Assembly: GCA_022820725.1 (NCBI GenBank)
Contig: JAJEFA010000004.1
Span: 186,001 to 250,000, forward strand
Length of the DNA stretch: 64,000 bases
Source: Candidatus Binatia bacterium
GTDB lineage: Bacteria > Desulfobacterota > Binatia > Bin18
Direction of reading: 5' to 3'
The notes under the pieces are model-generated. The model saw only the letters and a list, made by a program, of their open reading frames with translations. It did no database searches and had not been told where the DNA came from. Numbering within the stretch: position 1 is the stretch's first letter; each line of letters starts with the position of its first letter. A program made the translations under genes and the position numbers. Shown piece by piece: positions 32,749-42,689 of the stretch.

Positions 32749-33972
32749 ATGTTTTCGGTCACTTCGCGTGCCCCCGATCATAAGAGCCCGCATATCGCAT
32801 CGATCCAGGAAGCGATCGAAGAAATTCGGGCCGGACGCATGATCATCCTCATGGATGACGAAGATCGGGAGAACGAGGGTGATCTGTGCATGGCCGCAGA
32901 AAAGGTGACGCCCGAAGCCATTAACTTTATGGCAAAGCTCGGGCGTGGGTTGATCTGCATGCCTATGGCCGAGGAACGTATTGACGCCCTCGGGTTGCCG
33001 ATGATGGTGGCCAAGAACACGGCTCCTCTGGGGACTGCCTTTACCATGTCTTTTGACGCCCGAAGGGGGGTGACGCGGGGGGTTTCGGCGGAGGACCGCG
33101 CCACCACCATTCTGACAGCCACCCGGAAGGACGCGCGTCCCGAAGATTTTGTCGTCCCCGGTCATGTGTTTCCGTTACGCGCACGAAGGGGGGGGGTCCT
33201 GGTCCGCACCGGACAGACCGAAGGCTCGGTTGACCTCTCCCGCTTGGCCGGCCTCGACCCGTCCGGAATCATTTGTGAGATTATGCGAGAGGACGGGACC
33301 ATGGCCCGTCTGCCCGACCTGGAAGAATTTGCCGTTGAGTACGGACTGAAAATCGCTACGATTGCCGATCTCATTCACTATCGTCTTGAAAATGACTCCT
33401 TAGTCCATCGTGTTGCCGAGGCCCGCCTGCCAACCCAGTATGGGGGAGAATTCACGGCCCACGTCTATACCAGCGATGTGGATGAGGCCGAGCATTTTGT
33501 GTTGGTTAAGGGCGAGATCGACCCGGATGAAGCCGTGCTCGTTCGACCGCACGCTGAGTACGTGCCGGGAGACGTCTTCGGCTATACCTTTGGGAATACC
33601 AGCGCCCTCTTGCAGCAGTCTATGGCCATGATCGCCGCAGCGGGAAAGGGGGTTATTCTCTACTTGCGACAAGGCGGTCAGGGTGAGCAACTCTTCCGTG
33701 ATACGAGTCGGGCGGATAAACACACCAGCAAAAGCGCGGAGCAAGCGAGTACGAATCCGGGCTCCCAGATTCGAGATTTTCGGGATTATGGCATTGGTGC
33801 CCAGATTTTACGGGATTTGGGTGTCCGTAAAATGCGACTCTTGACGAACTCGCCGCGCCGTTTAGTCAGCCTGCCGGGATACGGACTGGAGGTCGTGGAG
33901 ACCGTTCCATTAGACATGTATTCCCGTCAGCAGTCTCCTGCCAGAAAAAAAAGACAGTCCGCCTCAGCGTAA
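32749..33972 (+). CDS. ribB: 3,4-dihydroxy-2-butanone 4-phosphate synthase with degenerate RibA-like half (RibBX type)
   Basis: 407 residues. The RibB half is intact: 'IILMDDEDRENEGDLCMAAE', 'MSFDARRGVTRGVSAEDRAT', 'GHVFPLRARRGGVLVRTGQT', 'GIICEIMREDGTMA'. The GTP-cyclohydrolase II half keeps its length, but the zinc motif (normally three Cys in C-x10-C-x-C) reads 'EYVPGDVFGYTFGNTSALL' with none. The catalytic 'RQEGRGIGL' is 'RQGGQGEQLF'. It should therefore make DHBP from ribulose 5-phosphate but not open GTP. Comparable RibBX variants are known in Proteobacteria. No FMN riboswitch is visible upstream. Confidence 0.9.
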   Translation: MFSVTSRAPDHKSPHIASIQEAIEEIRAGRMIILMDDEDRENEGDLCMAAEKVTPEAINFMAKLGRGLICMPMAEERIDALGLPMMVAKNTAPLGTAFTMSFDARRGVTRGVSAEDRATTILTATRKDARPEDFVVPGHVFPLRARRGGVLVRTGQTEGSVDLSRLAGLDPSGIICEIMREDGTMARLPDLEEFAVEYGLKIATIADLIHYRLENDSLVHRVAEARLPTQYGGEFTAHVYTSDVDEAEHFVLVKGEIDPDEAVLVRPHAEYVPGDVFGYTFGNTSALLQQSMAMIAAAGKGVILYLRQGGQGEQLFRDTSRADKHTSKSAEQASTNPGSQIRDFRDYGIGAQILRDLGVRKMRLLTNSPRRLVSLPGYGLEVVETVPLDMYSRQQSPARKKRQSASA

Positions 33973-33987
33973 GAGTCCGACCCCATC

Positions 33988-34881
33988 ATGTATCGTTCGA
34001 CTCCTGCTGATGTGCTCGTAAGGGCAACGGCTGCACGCAATACCATCCGGGCCCTGGCTGTTGTGACCACCGGCGTTGCGGAAGAAGCACGGGGCCGTCA
34101 TCAGACTGCGCCCACAGCGACTGCCGCCCTCGGGCGTGTCATGACTGCGGGACTGCTCATTGGCAGTATGATGAAAGAGGAGGAGCAACTCTCTATTCAA
34201 TTCATGGGCAATGGTCCCCTTCAAGGGGTGGTGATTGATGCCAATGCCAAAGGCGAGGTCCGTGGTTTTGTCTATCAACCCCGGGCGCACCTCCCCATAA
34301 AAAACGGCAAGTTGGATGTTGGCGGCGTTGTCGGAAAGGGCACCATGGCCGTTGTGCGACGGCAGCACTGGGATAAAGAGCCCTATCGTTCCGTGCTGCC
34401 GATCGTGTCGGGAGAAATCGGTCAGGATATTGCCAACTATTTACTGACCTCTGAACAAGTGCCTTCTGCGGTGAGCCTGGGGGTCTTTGTCCAGCCTGAC
34501 GAAGTCGTCTCTGCTGCCGGTGGTTTCATTATCCAGGCCATGCCAGACGCGGAGGACGCGACGCTGGCCCGCATAGAAGAGGCAGTGGCTCAGGCGAGGC
34601 CGGTCAGCCAGATGGTACGTGACGGGTTCGCTGCATGGGACATCTTGAGTCAGGTGCTCGCCAATTTTTCGCCAACGCTCCTGGACGAAATGCCGGTTCG
34701 CTTTGCGTGCCGATGTTCGCGCGAACGTGTTCAGGGCATTATCGTTGCTCTTGGTGAGGAAGAAGTAGAAAGGCTACTTGAGAAAGAGGGCCGGATTTCG
34801 GCCGCCTGTGAATTCTGTGCCGAGCAGTACGCCATTGGATCAGAAGAAGCGCGGGCGCTTTTGGCAGACGCACAAAGTTAA
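33988..34881 (+). CDS. hslO: Hsp33 redox-regulated chaperone
   Basis: 297 residues. N-terminal domain with 'RATAARNTIRALAVVTTGVAEEA', 'GRVMTAGLLIGSMMKEEEQL' and 'GPLQGVVIDANAKGEVRGFV'. The C-terminal zinc switch has Cys-x-Cys ('FACRCSRER') and Cys-x-x-Cys ('ACEFCAEQY'). Oxidation of these cysteines releases zinc and activates holdase activity. The gene starts 15 bases after ribB, so the two are probably co-transcribed. Convergent with aroE. Confidence 0.95.
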   Translation: MYRSTPADVLVRATAARNTIRALAVVTTGVAEEARGRHQTAPTATAALGRVMTAGLLIGSMMKEEEQLSIQFMGNGPLQGVVIDANAKGEVRGFVYQPRAHLPIKNGKLDVGGVVGKGTMAVVRRQHWDKEPYRSVLPIVSGEIGQDIANYLLTSEQVPSAVSLGVFVQPDEVVSAAGGFIIQAMPDAEDATLARIEEAVAQARPVSQMVRDGFAAWDILSQVLANFSPTLLDEMPVRFACRCSRERVQGIIVALGEEEVERLLEKEGRISAACEFCAEQYAIGSEEARALLADAQS

Positions 34882-35035
34882 GCGATCGGCTTGGCACTCT
34901 CTCCCGTGTCGTCACTTCCCGTCTTTGTGAGCAAACTGGAGGGGGTTTCAGGGAGTCCCGGTATATTTGCCGGTGCCGCCGCTGAAAGAGAATGTCCCTT
35001 TCGTGCAGGCTGGACCGACGAGGAGTGCAACTGAC

Positions 35036-35905
35036 TCAGGCAGGCCGGACGAGCGACCGGGTTAACGCGTTTGACATGACCCTGAGTGGGGCTGGATGAC
35101 CAGTCCAGAGTTCAAAGGCGAGTGCACCTTGATGTAACAGCATACGGCGTCCGTCCAGCGTCGGGCGCTGGGCGTGGTGAGCGCGCTGCAAAAAGACCGG
35201 CGGCTGAGGACTATAGACTAAATCATAAAAGAGACATCTGCGCGGTGTTGCTCCGTAGTCGAGAGCCGGGAAAGTGTCGTTGTGGAGACCGAGCGGGATA
35301 CTGTTCACTACGAGAGCAGCGCGTTTCAGGAGGGTGGGGTCTCGGAGTGCATCCAGAGGGGCTGACGCGAGCCGTGTCGTGCCCAGCGATTGGTATACAC
35401 GTATCAGCTTTTTCGCATTGGCCGGTGTACGGTTGACGATGGTGACCTGCGCGCTGTCCGCCTGAATGAGTGCAACCAAAACGGCCCGGGCTGCCCCGCC
35501 TGCGCCAATCAGCACAACCTCGCGGTCTCGGACTGAACGGTTGCGTTCCGAGAGCGAGCGCAAAAATCCTTGCCCATCCGTATTCTCTCCGTAGAGGGTG
35601 CCGTGCCGATTGATGACCGTATTGACTGCTCGATACAGGTTGGCCGCCGGACTGAGCTCGTCCAGATAGCGAACAATCTTTTCCTTGTGGGGGACGGTGA
35701 CATTAACCCCGACAAGATTGAGGGCGCGAATACCGGCGGTCGCCTTCCCGAGCGCAGCAGAAGGGACGGAGAAGGGGATATAAATATACGGGAGGTTCAA
35801 CGCTCGGAAGGCAGCATTATGCATGGCCGGCGAGCGGGTGTGGGCAATGGGATCGCCGAAAATCCCAATGACCTGGGTTTCCCCATTCACGCTCAAGGTG
35901 GCCAT
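35036..35905 (-). CDS. aroE: shikimate dehydrogenase
   Basis: 289 residues. Shikimate-binding 'GDPIAHTRSPAMHNAAF', catalytic Lys in 'TVPHKEKIVRYLDE', 'NTDGQGFLRSL', the NADP loop 'GAGGAARAVLVALI' and 'NRTPANAKKL' (Arg recognising NADP phosphate). Reduces 3-dehydroshikimate to shikimate in aromatic amino acid synthesis. It lies 66 bases downstream of ppdK on the same strand, so the two may share a transcript that links PEP supply to the shikimate pathway. Confidence 0.95.
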   Translation of the reverse strand: MATLSVNGETQVIGIFGDPIAHTRSPAMHNAAFRALNLPYIYIPFSVPSAALGKATAGIRALNLVGVNVTVPHKEKIVRYLDELSPAANLYRAVNTVINRHGTLYGENTDGQGFLRSLSERNRSVRDREVVLIGAGGAARAVLVALIQADSAQVTIVNRTPANAKKLIRVYQSLGTTRLASAPLDALRDPTLLKRAALVVNSIPLGLHNDTFPALDYGATPRRCLFYDLVYSPQPPVFLQRAHHAQRPTLDGRRMLLHQGALAFELWTGHPAPLRVMSNALTRSLVRPA

Positions 35906-35971
35906 GCCGAAAAAGAGCCCCCGGTGTGTGAGAGAATACTTATCGCTACGAGAGCCCTGGTGGTTTCACCC

Positions 35972-38806
35972 TTACGCCAGAATAGCCCCCGATGATTTGG
36001 CGGATTCCTTGCGCGAAGTCTGCCGCTCGTTCGTCATCTGCTCTTTCAGGACGGCGTGGGCCGCGGCGAGACGCGCAATCGGCACGCGATAGGGCGAGCA
36101 GGACACATAGTCCAGTCCGATGTTGTGGCAGAACTCAACCGAAGCGGGGTCTCCGCCATGTTCGCCGCAGATCCCCATTTTTAATCCCTCTCTGACGGCG
36201 CGTCCCTTTTGGACGGCAAGATTGACAAGCTGGCCGACGCCAGCGAGGTCGAGGGAGGCAAATGGGTCTTGAGGGAAGATCCCCTGTGAGACGTAGTCAG
36301 GCAGAAATCTCCCGGAGTCGTCTCGACTCAGCCCAAGCGTCATTTGTGTCAAGTCGTTTGTCCCAAAGGAAAAGAAGTCGGCGACTTCTGCAATGTGATC
36401 TGCTCGCAGGGCTGCACGTGGAACTTCTATCATCGTTCCAATCAAATAATGCGGCGTCGCGCCTTGGGATGAGATAACTTCAGCGCACACATGCGCAACT
36501 CGTTTTCGTAAGATTTCAAGTTCTCGCTTATATCCAACCAGGGGAATCATGATCTCGGGGAGAACGTTCACCCCTGCTCGTGTCAGTTCACAAGCGGCTT
36601 CCATAATCGCCGTTACTTGGGCATCATAAATTTCTGGAAATGTGATGCCCAGGCGACAGCCCCGATGCCCTAACATCGGATTCAGTTCGTGCAAAACGTT
36701 CCGTTTTGTTCGGAGGCGTCCGGTTGGAATGTTCAGTTTCGCAGCCAACTCGTCAATGTCCTTATCCGTCTGAGGCAAAAACTCATGCAGGGGTGGATCA
36801 AAGAGACGGATCGTCACCGGCAGCCCCTCCATCGCACGTAAAATACCGATAAAGTCTGCCTTTTGCATCGGAACAATTTTTTCTAGGGCACGGATGCGCC
36901 CGATCGTATCATCAGCCAGGATCATCTCTCGGACGGCATCAATACGATCACCCTCAAAGAACATATGTTCCGTTCGACACAGGCCTATCCCCTCCGCGCC
37001 GAAAGATCGGGCGACTTGCACATCATGTGGAGTATCGGCATTCGCTCGGACACGCAGGCGACGGGTACGGTCCGCCCAGGTCATGAGGGCTTTGAAGGCC
37101 GGACTTTCCATGCTCGGCTCACTGGTTGGAACGTATCCCTGAAAGACTTCTCCGGTTGAGCCATCTAAGGTTACCAAATCGCCAGCTCGGATGACGATAT
37201 CCGTGCCACGCACCCGTATCTCTTCCTGGACGTAATTGATGTCGAGCGCCTCACAGCCGACGACGGCACACTTCCCCATACCACGACTCACCAAGGCTGC
37301 GTGCGAGCTCGCGCCGCCGCGTGCGGTGAGGATACCTTCTGCGGCATTCATGCCATTGATGTCTTCCGGTGAGGTTTCAATCCGAACCAGGATCACCTGT
37401 CGCTTGGTTTGCGCTGCACTTTCGGCATCCTCAGCGGAGAACACCACTTCTCCGCTGACGGCTCCCGGAGAAGCGGGCAAGCCACGGGCGACGGCTTCCT
37501 TTGGTGTATCAGGGTCAAGAATGGGATGGAGCAGTTGGTCGAGCTGAGCTGGTGCGACACGCAGGATCGCTTGCTCTTCATCAATACGACCTTCGTAGAC
37601 CATGTCCACGGCGACTTGTACGGCTGCTGCCGCCGTTCGCTTGGCCGTTCGCGTTTGGAGCATCCATAACTGACCGTGCTCTGCGGTGAATTCGATATCT
37701 TGAGCATCACGGTAGTGAGATTCAAGCGTTTGCGCGATCTCTTTCAACTGATCGAAGCAGGCCGGCATCTGCTCTTCCAGGGCCGGGTAGCGTTCTTTCC
37801 GCTCATCTTCCGAATGCCCTTCCCGTTGGGCGCGCTGGCGTGATGCCGAGAGGGTAATCTGCTGGGGGGTGCGGATACCGGCAACGACATCTTCCCCTTG
37901 GGCGTTAATGAGAAAATCGCCGTTCAGCTCGTTTGCACCGGTGGACAGGTCGCGGGTGAAGGCGACGCCGGTGGCGCAATCATCCCCTGAGTTGCCAAAC
38001 ACCATGGCCTGAATCGTGACTCCAGTGCCCCATTCGTCCGGGATGTTTTCCAGCCTGCGATACGTGACCGCTCGGGCATTATTCCACGAACTGAACACTG
38101 CGCCGATCGCGCCCCAGAGTTGATCGTGGGGGTCATCGGGAAACGGGATGCCCGACCGCTCGTGAATTAAACCCTTGAATGCGGAAACGAGGGCTTGAAG
38201 GTCCTCGGCCGTGAATTGGGTGTCGTGCTCGATCTCTCGTGCGGCCTTTTTCTCCTCAATAATCCGCTCGAAGGGATCCCGCTCGGTCTTTGATTGCGGC
38301 TTGAGGCCGAGCACGACATCTCCGTACATCTGAACGAAGCGGCGGTAACAGTCATAGGCAAAACGCGGGTTGCCGGACTGCTGAATGAGTCCATGGACGG
38401 TCTTATCGTTGAGGCCGAGGTTCAGCACCGTATCCATCATGCCGGGCATGGAAACCCGGGCGCCCGACCGGACCGATAAGAGTAGGGGATTGGTCGCGTT
38501 TCCAAAGCGACGGCCCATAATTTTTTCGATCCGTCGCAAACCCGTCCGCACCTGCTGCGAGAGTTCCGGCGGATAGGTATGGCCATAGGTATAGTAATAG
38601 TTGCAGACTTCGGTGGTGACTGTCATACCAGGTGGAACGGGCAGACCCAGTTCGGCCATTTCCGCCAGATTTGCGCCCTTGCCACCGAGAAGCCAGTTGA
38701 GGCTGGCCCTCCCATCGGCCTGGCCGGCACCGAAGGAGTAGACATATCGTTTGCGCCGTGATCGTTTCTGCTGCTTTTGCGTCCCGTTTTGTGTGTTGGT
38801 ATCCAT
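35972..38806 (-). CDS. ppdK: pyruvate, phosphate dikinase
   Basis: 944 residues, somewhat longer than the usual ~880 because of a basic, Gln-rich N-terminal ~20 residues. ATP-grasp part: 'GGKGANLAEMAELGLPVPPG', 'SVRSGARVSMPGMMDTVLNL'. Phosphohistidine domain: 'GGASSHAALVSRGMGKCAVV'. PEP/pyruvate barrel: 'EGIGLCRTEHMFF', 'PMLGHRGCRLGI', 'FSFGTNDLTQMTLGLSRDD', 'GICGEHGGDP'. Interconverts pyruvate, ATP and phosphate with PEP, AMP and PPi. All key residues are present. Confidence 0.97.
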   Translation of the reverse strand: MDTNTQNGTQKQQKRSRRKRYVYSFGAGQADGRASLNWLLGGKGANLAEMAELGLPVPPGMTVTTEVCNYYYTYGHTYPPELSQQVRTGLRRIEKIMGRRFGNATNPLLLSVRSGARVSMPGMMDTVLNLGLNDKTVHGLIQQSGNPRFAYDCYRRFVQMYGDVVLGLKPQSKTERDPFERIIEEKKAAREIEHDTQFTAEDLQALVSAFKGLIHERSGIPFPDDPHDQLWGAIGAVFSSWNNARAVTYRRLENIPDEWGTGVTIQAMVFGNSGDDCATGVAFTRDLSTGANELNGDFLINAQGEDVVAGIRTPQQITLSASRQRAQREGHSEDERKERYPALEEQMPACFDQLKEIAQTLESHYRDAQDIEFTAEHGQLWMLQTRTAKRTAAAAVQVAVDMVYEGRIDEEQAILRVAPAQLDQLLHPILDPDTPKEAVARGLPASPGAVSGEVVFSAEDAESAAQTKRQVILVRIETSPEDINGMNAAEGILTARGGASSHAALVSRGMGKCAVVGCEALDINYVQEEIRVRGTDIVIRAGDLVTLDGSTGEVFQGYVPTSEPSMESPAFKALMTWADRTRRLRVRANADTPHDVQVARSFGAEGIGLCRTEHMFFEGDRIDAVREMILADDTIGRIRALEKIVPMQKADFIGILRAMEGLPVTIRLFDPPLHEFLPQTDKDIDELAAKLNIPTGRLRTKRNVLHELNPMLGHRGCRLGITFPEIYDAQVTAIMEAACELTRAGVNVLPEIMIPLVGYKRELEILRKRVAHVCAEVISSQGATPHYLIGTMIEVPRAALRADHIAEVADFFSFGTNDLTQMTLGLSRDDSGRFLPDYVSQGIFPQDPFASLDLAGVGQLVNLAVQKGRAVREGLKMGICGEHGGDPASVEFCHNIGLDYVSCSPYRVPIARLAAAHAVLKEQMTNERQTSRKESAKSSGAILA

Positions 38807-38891
38807 AGGCTAGACTCATTATGACGTTTGTCTGACCATAATTCTATCTGTCATAACGGGTGGAGGTCTAGTCTGAGTGAGGGGGGCTGCC

Positions 38892-39725
38892 CTATGACCG
38901 ACTCTGCGTGTCATCAACGCCAGCGGCGGAGCGAGAGACAGAGGGTACGGGCGAAACATCGACCCGCTCAAGAAAGGCGAGGGATTTGAGAGGTCGGGGC
39001 AAATGTTGAGCCAAAAGACGTGACACAAGCGAGCGCGTTTCCTGGTAAATCCGTGGCGATTTGCCATCAGAGCACGCGTCGGGCAAGTGCTCACTTGCGA
39101 GCCAGGTCTGGAGCAGGCTGAGCGTTTCAGGGGCAAGGCGAAACGTTGCGCCTCCCCGCGTATCGCACTGAGGACACAACAGGCCGCTGAGACTCGGAGA
39201 GAAGAGGAGCGCCGGCCCGTCCGTCGCGCGCAGTGGGAGGGAGGTGCCACAGACGCAACAGGAATTCAGGTTTGGGGCATAGCCAACCTCAACCAGGAGT
39301 CGCAACTCAAAAGCCGGGAGAAACAAAGCCGGGAGCGGGGACGACTCTTCAAGCGAGACTAAACCGTGCAAGAGAAGCGTATAGATTTCCTGACCGGCTT
39401 CCCGTCCGGCCACCATAACGTCCGTCAGTTCAACCATGTAACTGGCCAGCGCAAAGCGGTGGATATCTTGACTCGGACGGCGGAACGTCTGAACAAGCTC
39501 GCAGCCCAGGATAAAGACCAGTTCATCAGAGCGACTCGGCCGGAATCTGAGGTGAATATGGGTGAAGGGTTCAAGAACGTTGACAAAACGTCGGCGTGAG
39601 CGTTTTGCCCCCTTTGCAATCCCGGTGATCTTCCCCCAGTCCTGAGTGAGGAAGGTGACGATCTTGTCCGACTCTCCGTGTACTCGCGTACGCAGAACAA
39701 TAGCGGGGGTCCGTTCTTCTTGCAT
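38892..39725 (-). CDS. recO: DNA repair protein RecO
   Basis: 277 residues. N-terminal OB fold 'PAIVLRTRVHGESDKIVTFL', 'GKITGIAKGAKRSRRRFVNV', 'PFTHIHLRF'; helical domain; four-cysteine zinc site 'CCVCGTSLPL' with 'GLLCPQCD'. Part of the RecFOR pathway that loads RecA onto gapped DNA. It is divergent from grpE; the 126-base spacer contains a promoter reading toward grpE. No ribosome site is visible before its ATG. The C-terminal ~25 residues are low-complexity. Confidence 0.93.
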   Translation of the reverse strand: MQEERTPAIVLRTRVHGESDKIVTFLTQDWGKITGIAKGAKRSRRRFVNVLEPFTHIHLRFRPSRSDELVFILGCELVQTFRRPSQDIHRFALASYMVELTDVMVAGREAGQEIYTLLLHGLVSLEESSPLPALFLPAFELRLLVEVGYAPNLNSCCVCGTSLPLRATDGPALLFSPSLSGLLCPQCDTRGGATFRLAPETLSLLQTWLASEHLPDACSDGKSPRIYQETRSLVSRLLAQHLPRPLKSLAFLERVDVSPVPSVSRSAAGVDDTQSRS

Positions 39726-39732
39726 TTGTGGC

Positions 39733-39760
39733 TTGACAGTCCAGGGAGTGATTCTTAGAT
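39733..39760 (+). promoter_or_regulatory. sigma-70-type promoter ahead of grpE-dnaK-dnaJ
   Basis: TTGACA (39733-39738), a 16-base spacer and TTAGAT (39755-39760), about 100 bases ahead of the grpE start. The -35 is perfect and the -10 moderate. No CIRCE element and no good sigma-32 (-10 CCCCAT-type) motif were found, so heat-shock control is not evident from this site. Confidence 0.5.
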
Positions 39761-39863
39761 TTCCTGCAACCTCTCTTCTTCCCTACCATAAACACATGAA
39801 AAAGCGAACAAATGAGGACGGTGAGAAGAGTCCGGCGGAAGAGCCAGGAGAATGAGGGAGTGT

Positions 39864-40583
39864 ATGGAAAAACAGGGAAACGGTCAGCCAGAAGAACAGG
39901 AGAAGACGACCGACCAAACAGCGTTTGAAGAATCGTCAGGGACGGCGAATGGGAAAGACGTGTGCCAAGAGCAAGCAGACCGTCAGGATGAGTTGGAAGG
40001 GCAAGGGAGTGAAGCCGCAGGGGGAGGTGAGCACGCGGAACACGATGCGCAGGCCGACCAGGATACGCCTGATGAGCTGACTCTTGTACGGGCGCAACTC
40101 GTCGCGCAAGAAGCGCTCGCCAAGGAGAAAGACGACCTGTTGCTCAGGGAGCGGGCTGAGCTGGAAAATTTCAAACGTCGGATGCAGCGGGAGAAAAGCG
40201 AATCTCTGCGTTTTGCGAGCGAGCCGCTGCTCCGCGATATCTTGCCCGTTATCGACAATCTGGAGCGTGCAATTGCACACGCCAAGGGAAGCGAAGGCAG
40301 TCAGGCCCTGGTTGAAGGGGTGGAATTAGTCTTACGGTCGCTGTTGGACACCATAGGCAGGCACGGCGTGAGCCGGGTGAAAGCAAAGGGGGAGGCCTTT
40401 GATCCGAGTCTGCACGAAGCAGTGGTGCAAGTTGAAAATACCGAGGTTGCTCCGAATACCGTACTGGACGAGCATCAGTCCGGATATCAGTTGCATGACC
40501 GTTTATTACGCCCGGCAATGGTGAGCGTTTCCAAAGCGCCGCCACAGGTGCGGAAAGAAGAAGAGGAAAAATCAGAGTCGTAA
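39864..40583 (+). CDS. grpE: nucleotide exchange factor GrpE
   Basis: 239 residues from ATG 39864; an ATG at 39852 is possible but has AGGAG only one base away, and 39864 itself has a tight AGGGAG. A long acidic Gln/Glu-rich N-terminus (~80 residues) precedes the coiled coil ('KDDLLLRERAELENFKRRMQ') and the beta domain ('LEGVELVLRSLLDTIGRHGV'-like 'LVEGVELVLRSLLDTIGR', 'FDPSLHEAVVQVEN', 'YQLHDRLLRPAMVSVSK'). Releases ADP from DnaK. First gene of the chaperone cluster, 85 bases before dnaK. Confidence 0.95.
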   Translation: MEKQGNGQPEEQEKTTDQTAFEESSGTANGKDVCQEQADRQDELEGQGSEAAGGGEHAEHDAQADQDTPDELTLVRAQLVAQEALAKEKDDLLLRERAELENFKRRMQREKSESLRFASEPLLRDILPVIDNLERAIAHAKGSEGSQALVEGVELVLRSLLDTIGRHGVSRVKAKGEAFDPSLHEAVVQVENTEVAPNTVLDEHQSGYQLHDRLLRPAMVSVSKAPPQVRKEEEEKSES

Positions 40584-40668
40584 CAGTTGCCAATGCACAA
40601 GGTGATGATTAACAAATGCTGTACAACGGGAGTCGCCCGAGAAGGCTTCCGCTATAAGGAGAACAGGC

Positions 40669-42597
40669 ATGGGAAAGGTTATTGGGATTGATTTGGGAAC
40701 AACAAACTCGGTTGTATCCGTGATGGAAGGTGGTGAGCCCACGGTGATCACGAATGCTGAGGGCAATCGGACGACGCCTTCTGTTGTCGCTTTTTCCGAC
40801 AGTGGGGAGCGACTTGTTGGGCAGATTGCCCGACGACAGGCCGTGACCAACCCGGAAAATACGATTTTTTCGATTAAACGACTCATCGGCCACCGCTATG
40901 AAGATAAAGAGGTGGGCAAGGCGAAACAGTTGCTGCCCTACCAAGTCGTCAAATCCGAGAGCGGAGATGCCTGGGTTGAGAGCCGCGGAAAACAATACAG
41001 CTCACCCGAGATTTCAGCCTTCATCTTACAGAAAATGAAACAAACGGCTGAGGATTATCTTGGCGAGACCGTCTCTGATGCGGTGATTACTGTTCCCGCG
41101 TATTTCAACGACTCCCAACGTCAGGCCACAAAAGACGCCGGTCGCATCGCCGGGTTGAATGTGCAGCGGATTATCAATGAGCCGACCGCGGCGTCGCTGG
41201 CCTACGGGCTCGACAAAAAGAAGGATGAAAAGATCGCGGTGTTCGACCTGGGAGGCGGAACGTTTGACATCTCCATCCTTGAGGTTGGCGACGGCGTGTT
41301 TGAGGTCAAGGCAACGAACGGAGACACGTTTCTGGGTGGCGACGATTTCGATCAATGCATTATCGATTATCTGGCCGACGAATTCAAAAAGGATCAGGGT
41401 GTTGACCTGCGTGCCGACCGGATGGCTCTGCAGCGCCTGAAAGAGGCGGGCGAGAAGGCCAAGTGTGAGTTGTCGTCTTCGATGGAGACCGAAATCAATC
41501 TGCCCTTTATTACCGCGGACCAGAGTGGGCCGAAACATCTCACCATGAAACTCACGCGGGCCAAGCTGGAAGCGCTGTGTGCCGATTTGCTCAACCATCT
41601 TGACTCGCCCTGCCTCACGGCCCTGAAAGACGCGGGACTCTCCGCCCAGCAGATTGATGAGATCGTGTTGGTTGGGGGTATGACGCGCATGCCTGCGGTA
41701 CAGGAGCGGGTCGCCAAGATTTTTGGGAAAGAGCCGCACAAAGGGGTGAATCCTGACGAAGTGGTCGCCATCGGGGCCGCCATTCAGGGCGCGGTGCTCA
41801 CCGGCGATGTGAAAGACGTGCTCCTGTTGGATGTCACGCCGCTCTCCTTGGGTATCGAGACGCTCGGTGGTGTCTTCACGCGGCTGATTGAAAAGAATAC
41901 GACCATTCCAACCAAAAAGAGCCAGGTTTTTTCAACCGCTGCTGACAATCAGACGGCAGTGACGATTCGCGTTCACCAAGGGGAGCGCGAAATGGCCTCG
42001 GACAATAAGCTGTTGGGGCAGTTTGATCTGGTTGGGATTCCGCCGGCGCCACGTGGCATCCCCCAGGTCGAGGTGACTTTTGATATTGACGCGAACGGCA
42101 TCGTCCACGTGAACGCCAAGGACCTCGGGACCGGAAAAGAGCAATCGATTCAAATTACCGCCTCCAGCGGCCTGTCCGAGGAAGAAATCCAGGAGATGGT
42201 CCAGGATGCCGAGTCTCACGCCGAAGAGGACCAGAAGAAAAAGGCCCGCATTGAAGCACATAATCAGCTCGATGCCCTGGTCTACTCAACCGAGAAATCT
42301 CTGGCTGACCATAAAGACGAAACCGATGCGGAGACGGTCGGGAATATCGAGGCCGCGCTAGAGAAAGCCAAAAAAGCCTTGGAGGGGGATGATACCGAGG
42401 CAATGCAGGCGGCAACCGAAGAGTTGACTCAGGCCTCTCATAAGCTGGCCGAAGCCATGTATGCAAAAGCGGCCAAGGAGCAAGCGGAGACGCAAGGTGC
42501 CCCATCCGATGATGGACCGGCAGACCCCGGTACGGGCAGTACGCAGACGAAAAAAAACGACGACGTTGTCGATGCCGACTTTGAAGAAGTCAAGTAA
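40669..42597 (+). CDS. dnaK: Hsp70 chaperone DnaK
   Basis: 642 residues, the standard length. '[20 protein letters not shown]', '[20 protein letters not shown]', '[16 protein letters not shown]', '[16 protein letters not shown]', '[14 protein letters not shown]' and the typical C-terminal '[11 protein letters not shown]'. ATP-dependent folding chaperone working with GrpE and DnaJ encoded on either side. AAGGAG precedes the ATG. A strong hairpin follows the stop, so dnaJ is either on a separate or an attenuated transcript. Confidence 0.98.
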   Translation: MGKVIGIDLGTTNSVVSVMEGGEPTVITNAEGNRTTPSVVAFSDSGERLVGQIARRQAVTNPENTIFSIKRLIGHRYEDKEVGKAKQLLPYQVVKSESGDAWVESRGKQYSSPEISAFILQKMKQTAEDYLGETVSDAVITVPAYFNDSQRQATKDAGRIAGLNVQRIINEPTAASLAYGLDKKKDEKIAVFDLGGGTFDISILEVGDGVFEVKATNGDTFLGGDDFDQCIIDYLADEFKKDQGVDLRADRMALQRLKEAGEKAKCELSSSMETEINLPFITADQSGPKHLTMKLTRAKLEALCADLLNHLDSPCLTALKDAGLSAQQIDEIVLVGGMTRMPAVQERVAKIFGKEPHKGVNPDEVVAIGAAIQGAVLTGDVKDVLLLDVTPLSLGIETLGGVFTRLIEKNTTIPTKKSQVFSTAADNQTAVTIRVHQGEREMASDNKLLGQFDLVGIPPAPRGIPQVEVTFDIDANGIVHVNAKDLGTGKEQSIQITASSGLSEEEIQEMVQDAESHAEEDQKKKARIEAHNQLDALVYSTEKSLADHKDETDAETVGNIEAALEKAKKALEGDDTEAMQAATEELTQASHKLAEAMYAKAAKEQAETQGAPSDDGPADPGTGSTQTKKNDDVVDADFEEVK

Positions 42598-42628
42598 GTT
42601 CTTGCCAGTCTTGCGGGACCCTTGTCAT

Positions 42629-42666
42629 AAGACCCCCACTTCTCCTACAGTTGGAGTGGGGGTCTT
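42629..42666 (+). terminator. hairpin terminator between dnaK and dnaJ
   Basis: AAGACCCCCACT (42629-42640) pairs with AGTGGGGGTCTT (42655-42666), 12 bp, around a 14-base loop. The trailing sequence TCTTCAGT is only weakly U-rich, so partial termination is likely. This would give more DnaK than DnaJ. Confidence 0.65.
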
Positions 42667-42689
42667 CAGTATCCGGGAATGAGGTGGAT

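Noticed and set aside
39733-39850. Heat-shock control element (CIRCE or sigma-32 promoter) before grpE
   Set aside because: No inverted TTAGCACTC-type repeat and no CCCCAT-type -10; only a sigma-70-like promoter fits.
39796-39855. 19-codon frame (MKKRTNEDGEKSPAEEPGE) just ahead of grpE
   Set aside because: No ribosome site and no leader-peptide features; the overlap with the alternative grpE ATG is probably chance.
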